A stretch of 64,000 nucleotides of DNA, from the NCBI RefSeq assembly GCF_011075055.1, contig NC_058143.1:16318930-16382929 (forward strand), written 5' to 3'. Source of the stretch: Mangifera indica (Eukaryota > Streptophyta > Magnoliopsida > Sapindales > Anacardiaceae). Shown here in pieces: positions 1-13,426 of the stretch (the stretch's first letter is position 1; every line of letters begins with the position of its first letter). The notes under the pieces are model-generated. The model was not told the origin of the DNA. It was given only the letters and a program-made list of their open reading frames with translations, and searched no databases. Position numbers and translations under genes: made by a program.

Positions 1-162
1 AAATAACTTAACCGATAATGACGATTATAATGTTAAGGATGGTTTGAATGATAAATGATCGTGATGTGATGGATGAGATTTTGGATTCGAACCCTTCAAA
101 AGCATACAAAATTATATTTTTGATATTTGATTTGGATGAAATTCTTCATTACCAATATAATA

Positions 163-345
163 ATAATAAGGCCAAAAGACTTATTTTCACTCATTAAGTT
201 TTAAAAAATTTAAATATTTATTATTTTATTAAAATTTATTATAAAGATTAAAAGTGAAAATGTCATTTAACTAAAAATATTAAAAAAATTAAAAACTTAT
301 CATATTTTTTTCATCCCTTAGTTTAAAATTCACGTTAATATTAAA
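163..345. mobile_element. Fragment of a long-TIR Mutator-like element
   Basis: The segment opens with GGCCAAAAGACTTATTTTCA followed by a CTCATTAAGTTT-like block and AT-rich sequence. This matches the ends of the better preserved elements at 12695-13426 and 54516-55370. Only one terminal half is evident and no target-site duplication was found, so it is read as a decayed or truncated copy. Confidence 0.4.
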
Positions 346-834
346 AAGTATTAAACTATTTTCTTTTTTATAACAAAAGTCCAACTTTGTTTTTCTTTTT
401 TTTTTTTCTAATGTGCCAAACTTTTTTATTTTTTTATTAAAAATATCATGTTTATATTTTATCGAACAAAAACAAATCTAATTATAAATAATTATCGAGA
501 CAAGTTTTAGTTGACATAAATAATTTTTTATTGATTGAAGTTTGTTTTTTTAATAAAATAAATGACTTTTTATATTTTTATTATTAACATGATCAAACTT
601 AATAAATCTAAAAAAAATTAAAAAACTGAGAAAAAGAAGGAAATTAATGTTGAAGTATGATTAATTAGTGCAATTTGCCACTCTAAATTCTCAATTGCCA
701 CTGTTATTTTATTTAACATGTTTTTCTTTTCTTTTCATTTTATTACATTTTCCACCATGCTGGTATTGTTAGGTTTCGAACCTATAGAAAATTAATTTTT
801 CATGAAAATTATGTTTCGATCTTTCTTATTTTTC

Positions 835-1320
835 TCGTATCAAAACAAAAAATAATCATATTATTAAAATTTAATAAAGTTTACATACACATAATACAAA
901 ATTAGATTCAACTTATGTATCATTAATTCTAGAATTAGATTCAATTTACATACTAATCTTATTTTTCTCGTATCAAAACAAAAAATAATTATATTAGTAC
1001 AAATTTATAAAATTTACATACGCATGATACAAAATCAGATTCAATTTATGTATTATTCCATAATTAGATTCAATTTTTATATCTTTTTTTTTTTTCCTAT
1101 CAAAACAAAAAATAATCATGTTAGTAAAAATTTATAAAGTTTACATACACATGATACAAAATTATATTAAATTTACGTATCGTTTTTAATTTTCTCGTGT
1201 CAAAACAAAAAATAATTATATTAGTAAAAAAATTATAAAGTTTATATGCACATAATACAAAATTAGATTCAATTTACATATCATTTTCGAATAAGATTCA
1301 ATTTATGTATCAATCCAGTT
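835..1320. repeat. Degenerate tandem array, about four units of 100-133 bp
   Basis: The core CAAAACAAAAAATAAT recurs at about 841, 974, 1101 and 1201. Each copy is followed by a similar run (TTTACATACACATGATACAAAATTAGATTCAATTTA-like, in several versions). The spacing is uneven (about 133, 127 and 100 bp) and the copies have diverged, so this is an old minisatellite-like expansion. Confidence 0.75.
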
Positions 1321-2010
1321 AACGACGCTAAAGATTAACAACAATGACCAACTATCAATAATTTGATGGAAAAATTAAGTAAATTTATGTGTTATGTACA
1401 TTCAATTTTAGAATAATATTATGTATATTCAATTTTATGTATCTAATTAAATATTCAATCATATAAAAACACATCATTTGGGTATCGATAGACATAGTTT
1501 TATCAATAATTTCATAATCATTATAAAGTGTGAAATCTTTAGATAAGTTGAGAATATTATAACATATTCTAACTTATTTATATATCCTAATTCTTTTACG
1601 ATATAATCACTTTTATTATTATAATATTTTTCTATAGATCTTCCTTCCATTTTAAAATTATCTTTATGATAAATTTTCCTTACAAGAAAGTTGAAAATGA
1701 TTTTTTTATTGCATAGTTATTAAAGTTGAATTATTTGAAAACAAAAAAAAATTATTATATTTTATATATTTATTAATCTTCAATTCTTCTCAAGTTTTTA
1801 TGTTTTTTTTTAGTCAACTTTTTATAATAAATTTATCTGTATAAAGTAATTATATGGTGACAATTTGTAATTAATGCTATGATCATTTAATTTTTTATTT
1901 TAAAATCTGTTAATCGAACAACATCTCTGTTCGTATAAAAAAATTATAAAATCTATTTATAAATATAATATTATTTTTTATTTAATTACTTCAACAAGTT
2001 TTTCCTGTTT

Positions 2011-2215
2011 TCAAAACTTCTAGAAATTCAATTGAAATCAAGAATCAAAGTAGAGTTGAGTTGATGCTTCAAAAGGAGTTTAATGTTTGTGATATGATAT
2101 CTCTCCTCACAACGTTGTCAAAACTTCTAGATATTCATTGAAATCAACAATGGTATAGTAAATGCTTAAAAAGGAGTTTAATGTTTGAGATATGATATTT
2201 CTGGCAAGAAAACTA
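2011..2215. repeat. Two-copy tandem duplication, period about 107 bp
   Basis: TCAAAACTTCTAGA starts at 2011 and again at about 2117. Both copies continue through a GAAATCAA block to AAAAGGAGTTTAATGTTTG and a GATATGATAT end. The copies differ by several substitutions and short indels. Confidence 0.75.
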
Positions 2216-3130
2216 AATAACTGATTAATTAAAAAATTATTTTAATAATTTACTTTTTATTAATGATATTATTTTATTTAATTTATCAAATAATAAACTA
2301 TTTTAATAATTAATTACTTTTTTATCATAGATATTAAAAAATTATTAAAATAATATTAATTTAACTATAATTATATTTTTACTTATTACTTTTGTAATAT
2401 AAAAAATATTTTATAATAATTATACTAAAAAAATTTATATAAAATATTGTTTTTGTATTTTTTTTATTATCTCTAATTAAATATAATAATTATTTATACC
2501 TATTAATTTTTATCAAATATAATAATAATAATAATTTATATTTAATAACTTTTTAAGTGATATATTTTTATATTTTTTATTAAAAAATTACCCAACCCGA
2601 ATCATAAAAGTAACCCCATTGTAATAAAAAAATAGATGAAAGATGGTAGGCAAAAAGCATCACTCTTTCAAGAAAAGATGAGAGGCAAAAATTATGATGA
2701 GCCCACTCTAGTGTATAACAAATGTAGAAAAAATAAAAATAAAAAACCTCTCTAATATACACATGGGCACATATTATATTAAGATAAGAAGAAAAAAACC
2801 TCAGAAACCTTCATTTGAAGAAAACAGTCCAAAGTTAAAAATATTAGTTTCAGATACACTAGACACACCCTTTTTCTGCTTGCTTCATTTTACATTGGTC
2901 TTTGAATGCCTCAAATTTATGTAAACTTTCAACTAAAATTCTCTAACCCGATAAATAATAGTAGTGTCTCTAGAAAGTAAGCACATTAAAATCCATGAAT
3001 CTGAAAACTACACTGAAGAACAAATATTGAACATAGCAAAACTTGCAACCTAAGCTTTTAAATAGGGAGAGATGACTAAATTTTGAGCCGCTGTAGCACT
3101 CTATAGTCCTCCAGAAATGTGCCGTCTCCG

Positions 3131-4186
3131 CTACTCGTCCGTCACACATCCATTTGAAGCTGATTGCACGTTCTTGATGTACTGGCGATGAATATGTGAG
3201 ATCATTTAGTAAAGGGTTTAGTATGGGCAAAAGATGGTATAGGGTGTACTTTAGCATACCTTGTACAGAACTCCCCGGTTAAACTTGTATGGAGGAGGAG
3301 TCCATTTTCTTCTTCGATCTTCCATTTCCTCGTCTGTTATGTTAACATCTATACTTCGCCTCTCAACATCAATGGTGATGACATCTCCATTTTGGATCAG
3401 ACCAATAGGACCACCCTCCTGGAATAAATTAGAAGTTCAGTCTCAATAATAGTAAAAACTGTAGTATAAACGAAGGGAAGGAAATTTTTCCTTAAAAACA
3501 CTTCATGTAGGAGGCAAGACACAAAATAATGAATGGTTTCTTTATTTGTAATGGCCTTTTTTTATCTTTTCCCCTAAAGGGAACCTAATAGTGAAACAGG
3601 CAATTTTCTCTTTTTCCCTCGCTTTTCCTTTTAGTCATTGTCTTTCCATATCTTAGGATTGAATAATCTTAGTTATTTTTAACTTCCATTTCATTGTTTA
3701 ATTGGAATTTAAACAATTTCGAATAAATTTTTTTTTGCGTTTTGTATGCGGTTCATGGTTTTTTTCACAGAAGATAACAATTGAAGCAAAACAAAGACTG
3801 ATCAAAACTTGTTCTGAGTGAGAACCTCGAGGGAAACATATAAAGAATATAGAAACAGAGAGAACAAAACAAGGATGGATTACAAAAAACAGCAAGAAAA
3901 AGGGGATAACCTGGAAGAATTAAACAAGAAAGAAATAATCGATAGGGAGAGAACTTTGGATCATGATTAATTCATAACCTTAGTGTATCTACGATGGTAG
4001 AAACCTTTGTTTACAGGCTTACAAAACTATAATCCTAATCACTTGCACAATCAATTGCCCTCAATCATTTTCACTAAGCAATATCTGATTTTGTCTGAGA
4101 TGAATGCAAAAGCAACCCTTGACATTCCCAAGCAGCATCAAAGAGGGAAAGGAAAAATGCAATGTAAGCAATAACATGCAAGCCAA

Positions 4187-4231
<45 letters not shown>

Positions 4232-7200
4232 AGGAGTGCTAGGAACACTCACTCTTACAATCTCTTTCTCACTCTCTCACTCACCATGTAACATGTGTAC
4301 AAGAGGCAAAAATTGATTAAAAAGGATCACTTTTGTCTTCATTTCCTTTGTCTTGAACACGTAAGAGTCAGAAACAGTGTGAAAAAGCGAGTGTTATTAG
4401 CACTCCTTATATATGCATGTATGAAAAGTTAATGTACCTGTGCTTCGGGGCAAATGTGACCAACAACAAATCCATGTGAACCGCCAGAAAACCTACCATC
4501 GGTCAACAATGCAACCTCCTGCAATGTATAGTGACAATATCCAAATGAAACTTGAAGTCAAAGTAGAAAAATATTTGGTTCATCAACCAGGTGAACACTA
4601 CTCGAAAGCAAATGATTGATGGTCAAAGAAGAAGTGTAATTGGCTCAAAGGTACCGCATAGAAGAAAGTGACTTTTAATTCGTCATTTTACAATTGGGAA
4701 AGAGCATCAAATCTAACAATCAAGTGAATCCAAGCATAGATCTGAAGTAAAAAAACCTTTCCAAGACCTGCTCCCATTATTGCACTTGTTGGTGTCAACA
4801 TTTCAGGCATTCCTGGTCCTCCCTTAGGCCCTTCTCCTCTTATGACTACCACTTTGCCCTGGTATATGACAAATGAAAGGAAAAAACAGATCATCCAAAA
4901 CCACTATGATATAGTCAGAAGAAGAAACTCTATGAGGTTTTGGAAGAAAAGATGACGTTTTATAGGATTTCAGATAATCCCAAGCCCAAAAAAAAAAAAA
5001 AACACACTAAAAGTGACCTTTTCAAACTGAAAAGAGATTTCTACCTCACTCATAAAGGAGTTCAGAAGTCTGTCTTACAAAACCAAGAACACTTTTCATT
5101 TTTTCCCCCAAATACTAAGTAATTTTAGTTTAGAAAACTTGAGCATACCTTGAAACTCATAGGATCCTCAGAGATGGCGGCAATCATAGATTCCTCTCCT
5201 TCAAAGATAAGGGCAGGACCTGAAAAGAAAGTTCTTTTAAAATTATCTTACGGCTATGAAAATATTAACTAAACAATCTACCAGGAAACGGGACTAAAAA
5301 TTATTTGTAAGCAAGAACAGAAAATAACACCAGAGAAGAATAGCCCTTCTTTTCCAGTAATTTTTGCAACAGAACCCTGTGGGGCAACATTTCCATATAA
5401 TATTTGGAGGTGGCCTGTTTTCTTGATGGGGTTTGACAGTGGTCTTATTATGTCCTGAAAACAAAAACAATGTAGAGTCATTTCACCAGTCATTACATCA
5501 CAGAAAGTAACATAAACAATCAATTAAATTCTTATTAAAATGAAATGCTTCCAACCTGCCCCTCTGTCAAGTGAGGAAAATTCACCGCATTTTCAGCCAA
5601 AGTCTTACCAGTTACTAGAGTAGGGAATTTCTAGTGTTAGTATAATATAACATTAACATAAACAAATAAACAAATGAATGCAAAGACTTCTCGTAAAATC
5701 CATGTTACAAACCAGTAATACAATCTCCCTCTAAAAACCCTTGCTCCAAAAGATACCGGATGATTGCCGGTGTTCCTCCAATCTGAAAAAAAACAACATT
5801 CACTTGAACTCATAAAGAAAAAGGAATATTGAACATATCAACCAATCAAGGTATTAAGTGACCGGACAGAAAAGTGCAAAGGATACATGCAATCAACCCC
5901 AACTAGTTTCAGATTGACTTTTTGAGGCATAAGGAATGCCAAAAAACACCATGCAATGCAAAGCTTGGTATTATATGGAAGAAACAAAATATTACGATCA
6001 ATATGTTCCCCTAAAATGTATACCTTATGTACGTCCTCCATGACATATTTACCGCTGGGCTTTAGATCTGCAAGAAATGGAACCTCATCACTGACCTTCT
6101 GAAAATCATCAAGAGTTAATTCCAGACCAACAGACCTGCCATGATTCTTGACTGAGTTATACACATAAGATGAAAACTATTGGTATACAGGGAGAAACTG
6201 GCACAAAACTCTCCTTACCTTGCAATTGCAATTAAGTGTAGCACAGCATTGGTAGATCCGCCTAGTGCCATGACAATAACCATTGCATTACGTAGCGATT
6301 TTCGAGTGATAATGTCTCGTGGTTTCAAGTCCATTTTCAATAATTCAAGAAGATATTTTCCAGCTAGGCGACATTCATCTAGCTTCAAAGGGTCTTCAGC
6401 AGGTATGGAAGAACTGTAAAAAATGAACAACAAAATTTCAAGACAAGGGAAGGGAGAATGGCCTAAAATCACTGATCAGAAAAGACCTGTAAATGGATAA
6501 TTCTACCTATAAGGAAGAGACATTCCCATAGCTTCAATCGCAGATGCCATGGTATTAGCTGTATACATTCCACCACAAGCTCCTGCACCAGGGCATGAAT
6601 TAAGGAGTACATTCCTTCTCTGCTCATCACTTATGGATCCACTAACATACTCTCCATAAACCTGGAACAATATTCCCATCATGACAATGATGATGAATTG
6701 AGAAAATTGTCAAAAGAAATTTTCCGCATAAACAAATCAGACATTAAGGCAGGTTAATTATGCTCCTATGAATCTCGAAAAGGCATCACAAAAAGTAGTA
6801 ATTAGGTTGATAGCAATCCCTTGTAGTATTTTTATAGTCTCATAAAGTATACAGAGCTATTCAACTCTTCCTATAAAAACCAATGGTCCCACCTAAAAGC
6901 CACTGTCCATCTGCTAGAAGCAATATCATGGGCAGTTTAAAAATTGTCCTACTTGTCTAGAATTTTTTCATGAAACAGTTGCCGTAATATACTGTTCAAC
7001 CAGTCCAAGATGTGTACCAGTGCATAAGAACTTTTCACCATAATCTTAATACCCGAAATTCATGACAGATAAATCACCACATCCAAATTAATTTCCTCTT
7101 TTGCCCTGGCATAAATATAGTATTGCAAGATTCACAAAGAAATTTTACATGATCAGCTGGGTTCCAACTATATATACTATTTAAAAAATTCAATGCACGA

Positions 7201-10200
7201 TCTCAGCAGAAGTATATAAACAGCTATTCTTTCCATATGTTTGAACACATAAATTAACCAAGACCAATTTAGGTCAAAGGACATTATTTATACATTTTTA
7301 CACAAACAAGAGGTCTAAGAATTGTCAAAGAATTAAAGATTCACATAGCTGGGTAAGGCTAAAAAATCTTGACTTCTTGACTTAATCTATATCATAGATA
7401 TGTACAGTTGTACTTCACACTTTAATTTAGAGCCAAATCCAATATGCATTCCAAATTTCCAATTAGAATAATGCCCATTGCATAATAATTCAATGTTCAA
7501 ACAGCATGCTATCTATGAACATCTAAATTTAGCATTTCCATATCATGTGAGTCTTGCATGTCATAGAGGAAACAAAAATGGTAGAAAAAAGAAAAGAAAT
7601 ATCAAATATCCATAGAAATAGAAAAGAATCTAAAATGTAAATGCATTCAAAATACTGCCAAGACATATTTAGAAAACAAAATTATACCAAAACAAAAAGT
7701 TCTAGCATACCTGGAAAGCTGATATTATATCATATGTATGGCCTTGAAAATGACCAGGCTGCAAAGATATAACATAAAAACCATTTATTATGTGCATACT
7801 AAATTTGTTTTACTTTGTGATCTTCTAAAATAAGTAACACCAAAAATAGATAGCACACATCAAATGAAAAATGGAAATCTATGATATAGCATAGAAATAA
7901 GTGAGATGTCCTAATACCAACATTAGGTGTTGGACATGGCAACTCTAAAAAATCTGGAGACACTAGCAGAACTACATGTGTGTATATCTCTACATATATG
8001 TTAAGCACATATATAAGATTTACAAACATTGTAGTAGAAGAACCATAAATTATAAAGTAGAAATCGAAGGCTAGCAAGTATGTGAAATCCATAATGGAGT
8101 TTGTTAAAAAACATTATAGTTAACACTTTTTATGCAAACAAAAAGTGCAATCTCTTAGAAATTTCTAATAACTCATAGATTGCATCCCATAGAATGGTTG
8201 AGTATATGATATATGACTGACAAATGAGATCATTAATTAATATAAAATGAGATGGCAAAACAATTCCTTTCAAATGATCTATCAATTCAAGATTTTAATA
8301 TTATCTGCCTCCAGCCAAGATGTTGGATCAATTCACCACAACTTGGCAAAAGATGTTCACAAGAGCCCAAATCAAAAAATTTTTTGGGACAAATTTGAGA
8401 GAGGCAGGAAGAGAAGAAAGATGGAGAAAGACAAAAGAATGCCTAAAATGTCAGTTATCAGGAGTCAACAAATTGAGTCAACTCTTCTTTTTCTTTTTTT
8501 ATTTTTCCTTGATAGGAAACAGAGTCTACTTGTATAGAAATTTAAGGCGAACTTTACCAGCAGCAAGAGGAAAATAAAATTAAAATGGTTGGAAAAAAAT
8601 TTGTAGCTTCACTTTCACAATGACAAAGGATCAGACCATCCGTTCTCACCTTAGCAAGGGTTTGAACCTAAACTTAATGTATGACAACAAGATATTTTAA
8701 TAATATCAACTACCATGTCATCTCACTAACAAATAAATTCAGCTTATCATGAACCAAATAGGACATTCTTTGTGGCTGAGAATCAATTAATCTTTTTTGG
8801 ACTTCCACAAAAGAAATTCAAAAGTGAATTTGATAAACAATTAGGTAAGGCTATCAGCAGAGGAGTAAAAAGAAAGGAATATTCCAAAAAATAAATATAA
8901 TGAAGGCAAGCCACAAAAAGGATTCCAAGCTCCTATTGTTTACTTCAAAATTCATGGTAAAGCAAAAGACTTCTAACTATGAGATAAATCTGAAATTATG
9001 TACTAATTGGTTCCCCTCAACTATAACTACCTATGGCTCTCACAAAGTAAAAATAGATCATGGTTTCCTCTCTCTACCAGCCAAGTTTCCTATCAAAAGA
9101 AAATAAGTGGGCAACAAGCAAAGTGCACTATCGAATAAGTGGGCAACAAGAATAAGTGGATACATATTCTTTTTCTATAAGCAAAATTCAAATCTTGGAG
9201 ATTAACATAAGCAGAAGTACTATGAAAGGAATTGAAAAATAACTAGCTCAAACCTTTCATGCCAGAGAAAATCACCAAGGTTTCACAGCCCAAAAAAAAA
9301 ATTAAATCATGGAATTTAACAAATCAATCATGAGATGACTAATTAAGTTTGTTACAAGGAAGATATTTCAAGAAGTGAACACAGGCCTCAAACCTTGATT
9401 GTTCCACCATAAACCATTATACCAGGTCGGTTGAGCCGCCCCATCGCCATAATTGTACCTGGCATCTACAAATTAATTGGCATTAGATTCAAGTTATTGC
9501 ATTAATTATACTACAGAACATATTTGCAAATGACAAGCAAAGTCAATTCAGCGAAAAACTTAGAAAGACAATTGGCATTAGATTCAAGTTATTGCATTAA
9601 TTATATTACAGAACATATTTGCAAATGACAAGCAAAGTCAATTCAGCGAAAAACTTAGAAAGACAATTGGCATTAGATTCAAGTTATTGCATTAATTATA
9701 TTACAGAACATATTTGCAAATGACAAGCAAAGTCAATTCAGTGAAAAACTTAGAAAGAAAATTCAAACAAGAAACCAAAACACAAAGATAAGCAACAATC
9801 ACTATGAAAGATATCATAGAAATAGAAAATTTTTGAGCTGCCATGACAAGGCAAAAGTTGGTTTGCCAAAATCAGTTCACAATTTGACAGGGGGAAAATA
9901 ACAATTAAAAAGAATAATAATAATGCTGAGGAGAATGTTTTACACTAAGTTTCTGCAATCTCCATCATGCTGTTCAAAGTTACGGACAAAAAACGAAAGG
10001 ATGCCTAATTTCTATGTCAACTTTCGTGACATAAACCTCAACCAACTTTCTTCTCCTGCCCCTACCCACCTCCACAACCCCCCTACCCCATCAATAAGGC
10101 CATAAAACAGAAAAGAACTCCAATTTCTTCACAAGAACAAGCATAAAACATAAACCACGGCACAGTGGCAGCAATCAATAATAAAATGTCAACTCTTACC

Positions 10201-11548
10201 CCCAGCCCCAAACCAAACACCATCACCCTAACAACAGAATAAAAAACAAAGGGAATTTACAGCTAAAACAACCCACAAAATCCCACTACTTCTCAGCATT
10301 CGTTCATCATTTTTCAGAAAGGCAGAATATGATGAAAAGACTTAACAAAAACAACAAATTTTAGCCAACCCATCTAAACCCATCATACAATCCAGAACTC
10401 AGACCTAATGCAAGATGAAAACAGTCAAAAGAGAAGAATTAATGACCTAAATTGAACTAACAAATAGTGCAGATATTATTATAATGTGGCCAAGTCCTAT
10501 AAATTACAAACAACAAAGCGTGCTCAGAAGATTTAAAACTTAAATCGAAAAAATAAGATAATAATTTACAACTAAAACAACCCACATAATCCCACCAAGT
10601 CAAAAATTAAACACATGTCAGGCATATAAAATAAAATAAATGCAGATACGCTTCTTATAGTGACTGGAAAACAAATAACATACTGTATAATATATTATAA
10701 ACATTAAACCAAATTACACTCTCCGGCACTTAAGCCGAACAAACACAAGACTACACATTTTAACGCAAACTTTCAAAAACACACCAAATGCAATGAGAGT
10801 ATTACACATTTACTAACAAGAAAAACACCCAGAGCACACATCTTAACAAGAACTGACCACGTCAAGAACAGCAGAGAAGTCACAAATTTTTAAAAAATTG
10901 AAAGTAAAGCAATACACATTTTACTAATAAAAAAAGGAGACCGAGAAAAAAAATTGAAAAGACCAGCTTGAGAATGATTAAAAGGCTTACATTTTTGTCA
11001 CAACCAGGAATGGAAATATTGCCATCATACCACTGAGCACTCATAACAGTCTCAATACTATCAGCAATCAAATCCCTACTTTGCAAGCTGAAACACATCC
11101 CTCTAGTCCCCATCGATATTGCATCACTAACACCAATTGTATTAAACCGAAACCCAACCATTCCCGCCTGTTCAACGCCTTGTTTCACAGCCTCAGACAG
11201 TCGCAAAAGGTGCATGTTACACGTGTTCCCCTCGTACCAAACGGACGAGATACCGATTTGGGGCTTATCCATGTCCGAATCCGAGAGACCCACCCCGTGC
11301 AGGACGGCTTGTGAGCCGCCCTGCGACTTGGGTTCGGTGATGCGGGCGCTGTACTTGTTGAGTTTCAGTGAGTTTGTTGAGGAGGTGGGTGGGGATGAGG
11401 GGTCGGTGGTAACCGTGGCGGCGGTTGTGTGAGCTGTAACGCGGAGGGATGTTGGGAGGAGGGAGAGATGATTGCTTTGAGTGCCATGAAGTGGGGAGAA
11501 TATTGGGCTGAAAGCGGCGGCGCGTGAAGTTACAAGGGATGATTGCAT
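3131..11548 (-). CDS. DHAD: Dihydroxyacid dehydratase, plastid precursor (14 exons, 618 aa)
   Basis: Catalyses dehydration of 2,3-dihydroxy-3-methylvalerate or -isovalerate to the 2-oxo acids, the third common step of isoleucine/valine synthesis (family knowledge), in the plastid. Exons from the start: 10991-11548, 9394-9465, 7711-7758, 6507-6661, 6219-6413, 6024-6135, 5713-5782, 5556-5614, 5331-5454, 5149-5219, 4757-4858, 4438-4518, 3260-3418, 3131-3181. All introns are GT-AG and the lengths sum to 1857 nt. Visible IlvD/EDD signatures are CDKNMPGTIMA (from Cys183), [16 protein letters not shown] and [12 protein letters not shown] (residues 525-536). The Cys in EGNTCNMH and those in the first two motifs are the expected Fe-S ligands. 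The first about 55 residues are Ser/Thr/Ala-rich and lack acidic residues, as in a transit peptide. An in-frame ATG at 11584 would add 12 residues; 11548 fits the plant N-terminus better. The protein is about 10 residues longer than the Arabidopsis enzyme. Confidence 0.97.
4190..4226. repeat. (AT)n microsatellite in a dehydratase intron
   Basis: An uninterrupted AT dinucleotide run of about 35 bp lies in the intron between exons 4438-4518 and 3260-3418. It is likely length-polymorphic. Confidence 0.9.
9476..9760. repeat. Three-copy 95-bp minisatellite in dehydratase intron 1
   Basis: ATTGGCATTAGATTCAAGTT begins at 9476, 9571 and 9666, so the period is exactly 95 bp. Copies 1 and 2 run to GAAAAACTTAGAAAGACA, and the third ends with one or two changes. 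The near identity suggests a recent expansion. It lies 11 bp beyond the acceptor side of exon 9394-9465. Confidence 0.95.
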
Positions 11549-11860
11549 GATTGCGGCGAAAGTCCAAGTGAAAGGAGGAGACAAGAAGTGAAAATGTTAG
11601 ATAAAACGTGACGCCGACACGACTTTCTCAGGTGAGATGAGTGCAATTAACCCTAGATGATGATGACGTAGTATTACAGTACTATGGAGTGTTAAAATTA
11701 TTTAACTATATATTCAAGGATATCAAAATTACGTAGTAAAAAAAAAATATATATATATATATATAATTATATTATTTATATTATATAATAATATATATTA
11801 AAAATGTATGCATATAATTATATTATTTGTATAGTTACTTGGTGTTTAGTATTTATAAAA

Positions 11861-12639
11861 GCTAAAAGAGTTATTCCCATCCAAAGTTTACACATTTTAA
11901 AAAATATACCTACGGGGTTTTATGAACTCAAATATTCATTTATGTGCTAATAAACTTAATTAAAACTATTAGTTATAAGAAATAAAATCATCATTTTATT
12001 ACTGAACCATAAACCCCTTAATGCTTATAGCATTTTCCCTTGTTAGTGTGAAAAATTAATAATTTTTCTTAATATTAAGTTGTAAAAAATTCACTTTTCC
12101 CTTGGTTTTAGATTTCATACTTTTCAATTTTTTTCTTTTATAACCACCTTCCAAACTTTTGAAACTTTTTTCAACCCCCCCAATTTCTAAAGTTTCATCT
12201 CCGATGGCTCTAAGGAATCCAACCACCGAATCATTGACTTTGAATCGATTTTTCATTCAGACAACATCTGAAAGACACTTCATGTGGACAACAAAAACGT
12301 TGTCCTTTCGTCAGATTTTTAGACAACACTTCTTTCACCTAATCAAAGAAAACCATCATTTTATCGTCCTTTTGTCAGATTAGTTTTTCAAACCCTATAA
12401 GAAAAATAGTAATTTTTTAAAATTTAATCATAAAAAATTATTAATTTTTTAAATTATGAAAGAAAATGATATATACATTTAGCATTTTAGAGTTTATAGA
12501 TGAAATGATGATTTTACCTTTACATTTAACTAAAAATTTAACAGTAATTTAAGGATGAGTGAGTTTTTAAGTTTTTGAAATACTACAGATAGAACTTTGA
12601 TAATAGACTAAAACTTAGGTGGGAACAAGTCTTTTTCCC
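11861..12639. mobile_element. Non-autonomous Mutator-like element with degenerate long TIRs
   Basis: The left end GCTAAAAGAGTTATTCCCAT corresponds to the reverse complement of the right end (GGGAAAAAGACTTGTTCCCA). The match continues inward in blocks, including AAAATCATCATTT. The flanks TTTATAAAA (11852-11860) and TTTATAATA (12640-12648) form a 9-bp direct repeat with one mismatch, the size expected for Mutator-like transposition. No transposase is encoded. The element starts about 310 bp upstream of the dehydratase start codon. Confidence 0.7.
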
Positions 12640-12694
12640 TTTATAATACTATTTATCCTTTTTCGTAAACATTGGTACAAATAATTTAAAATTA

Positions 12695-13426
12695 GGCCAA
12701 ACGACTATTTCCCACCCAAGGTTTGATGTTTTCTCAAAAGTCCCCCCTTTAACTATGGAAACACCAAACACCCACTCATGGTCGGTTAGATTTAACCAAA
12801 CCCTAACGGTGATAGAGGTAAAATAGTCATTTTTACTATAATATTAAAAATAAACTAAAATAGAATCTAATTTTGCCCCCCTAAACTTTAAAAACTAAAA
12901 TTTTGCCCCAGCCTAAGTTTTAAAAAATTGTAGTTTTACCCTAGGGTTTGGTTTTGAAATCTCCGACGACCGTTCTGGCTCCATTACCGACGGCCTCTCC
13001 CTCCCGAAGCAGCCTCTCCTTCCGGCGAATGCTTTCCTCCCATTTGGAGGCTCGATCGGTGTCGGGGAAGACGAAGTTCTTCGTCTCCCAAGGCGTTTCC
13101 AACGCCGATCGAGCCTCCAAATAGGAGGAAAGCATTCGCCGGAAGGAGAGGCTGCTTCGGGAGGGAGAGACCGTCAGCAATAGAGCCGGAACGGTCGTCG
13201 GAGATTTCAAAACCAAACCCTAGGGTGAAACTACAATTTTTTAAAACTTAGGCTAGGGGAAAATTTTTAGTTTTTAAAGTTTAGGGGGGCAAAAAGAGAT
13301 AAAATTTTCAGGCGTTAGGGTTTGGTTAAATTTAACCGGCCATGGATGGGTATTTGGTGTTTCCATAGTTAAAGAGAGGACTTTTGAGAAAACATCAAAC
13401 CTTGGGTGGGAAATAGTTGTTTGGGC
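12695..13426. mobile_element. Palindromic Mutator-like foldback element with perfect 10-bp TSD
   Basis: The 732-bp element is flanked by TTTAAAATTA at 12685-12694 and again at 13427-13436. The left end GGCCAAACGACTATTTCCCA pairs with the right end GCCCAAACAACTATTTCCCA (reverse complement), and the arms keep pairing almost to a centre near 13074. The inner 12950-13210 is GC-rich and coding-like but is present as two inverted copies, so it reads as a captured and duplicated fragment. No transposase is present. A transcript would fold into a long hairpin. Confidence 0.9.

Larger units (their letters stand above)
1..3130. other. AT-rich intergenic region without a recognisable gene
   Basis: No open frame here resembles a protein; the short frames at 2580-2762 and 2970-3257 are AT-rich noise or the 3' flank of the neighbouring dehydratase gene. 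The region holds a probable Mutator-like terminal repeat (163-345), a degenerate tandem array (835-1320), a two-copy duplication (2011-2215), and otherwise A/T runs. Part of about 2800-3130 is probably the 3' untranslated region of the dehydratase gene, which is transcribed leftward. Confidence 0.6.

Noticed and set aside
11081..11432. Plus-strand open frames opposite dehydratase exon 1
   Set aside because: They are shadows of the GC-richer coding exon on the minus strand.
12941..13216. 91-codon open frame with Arg/Ser-rich translation
   Set aside because: It lies entirely inside the palindromic transposon and is formed by the two inverted arms read through the centre. It has no independent gene features.
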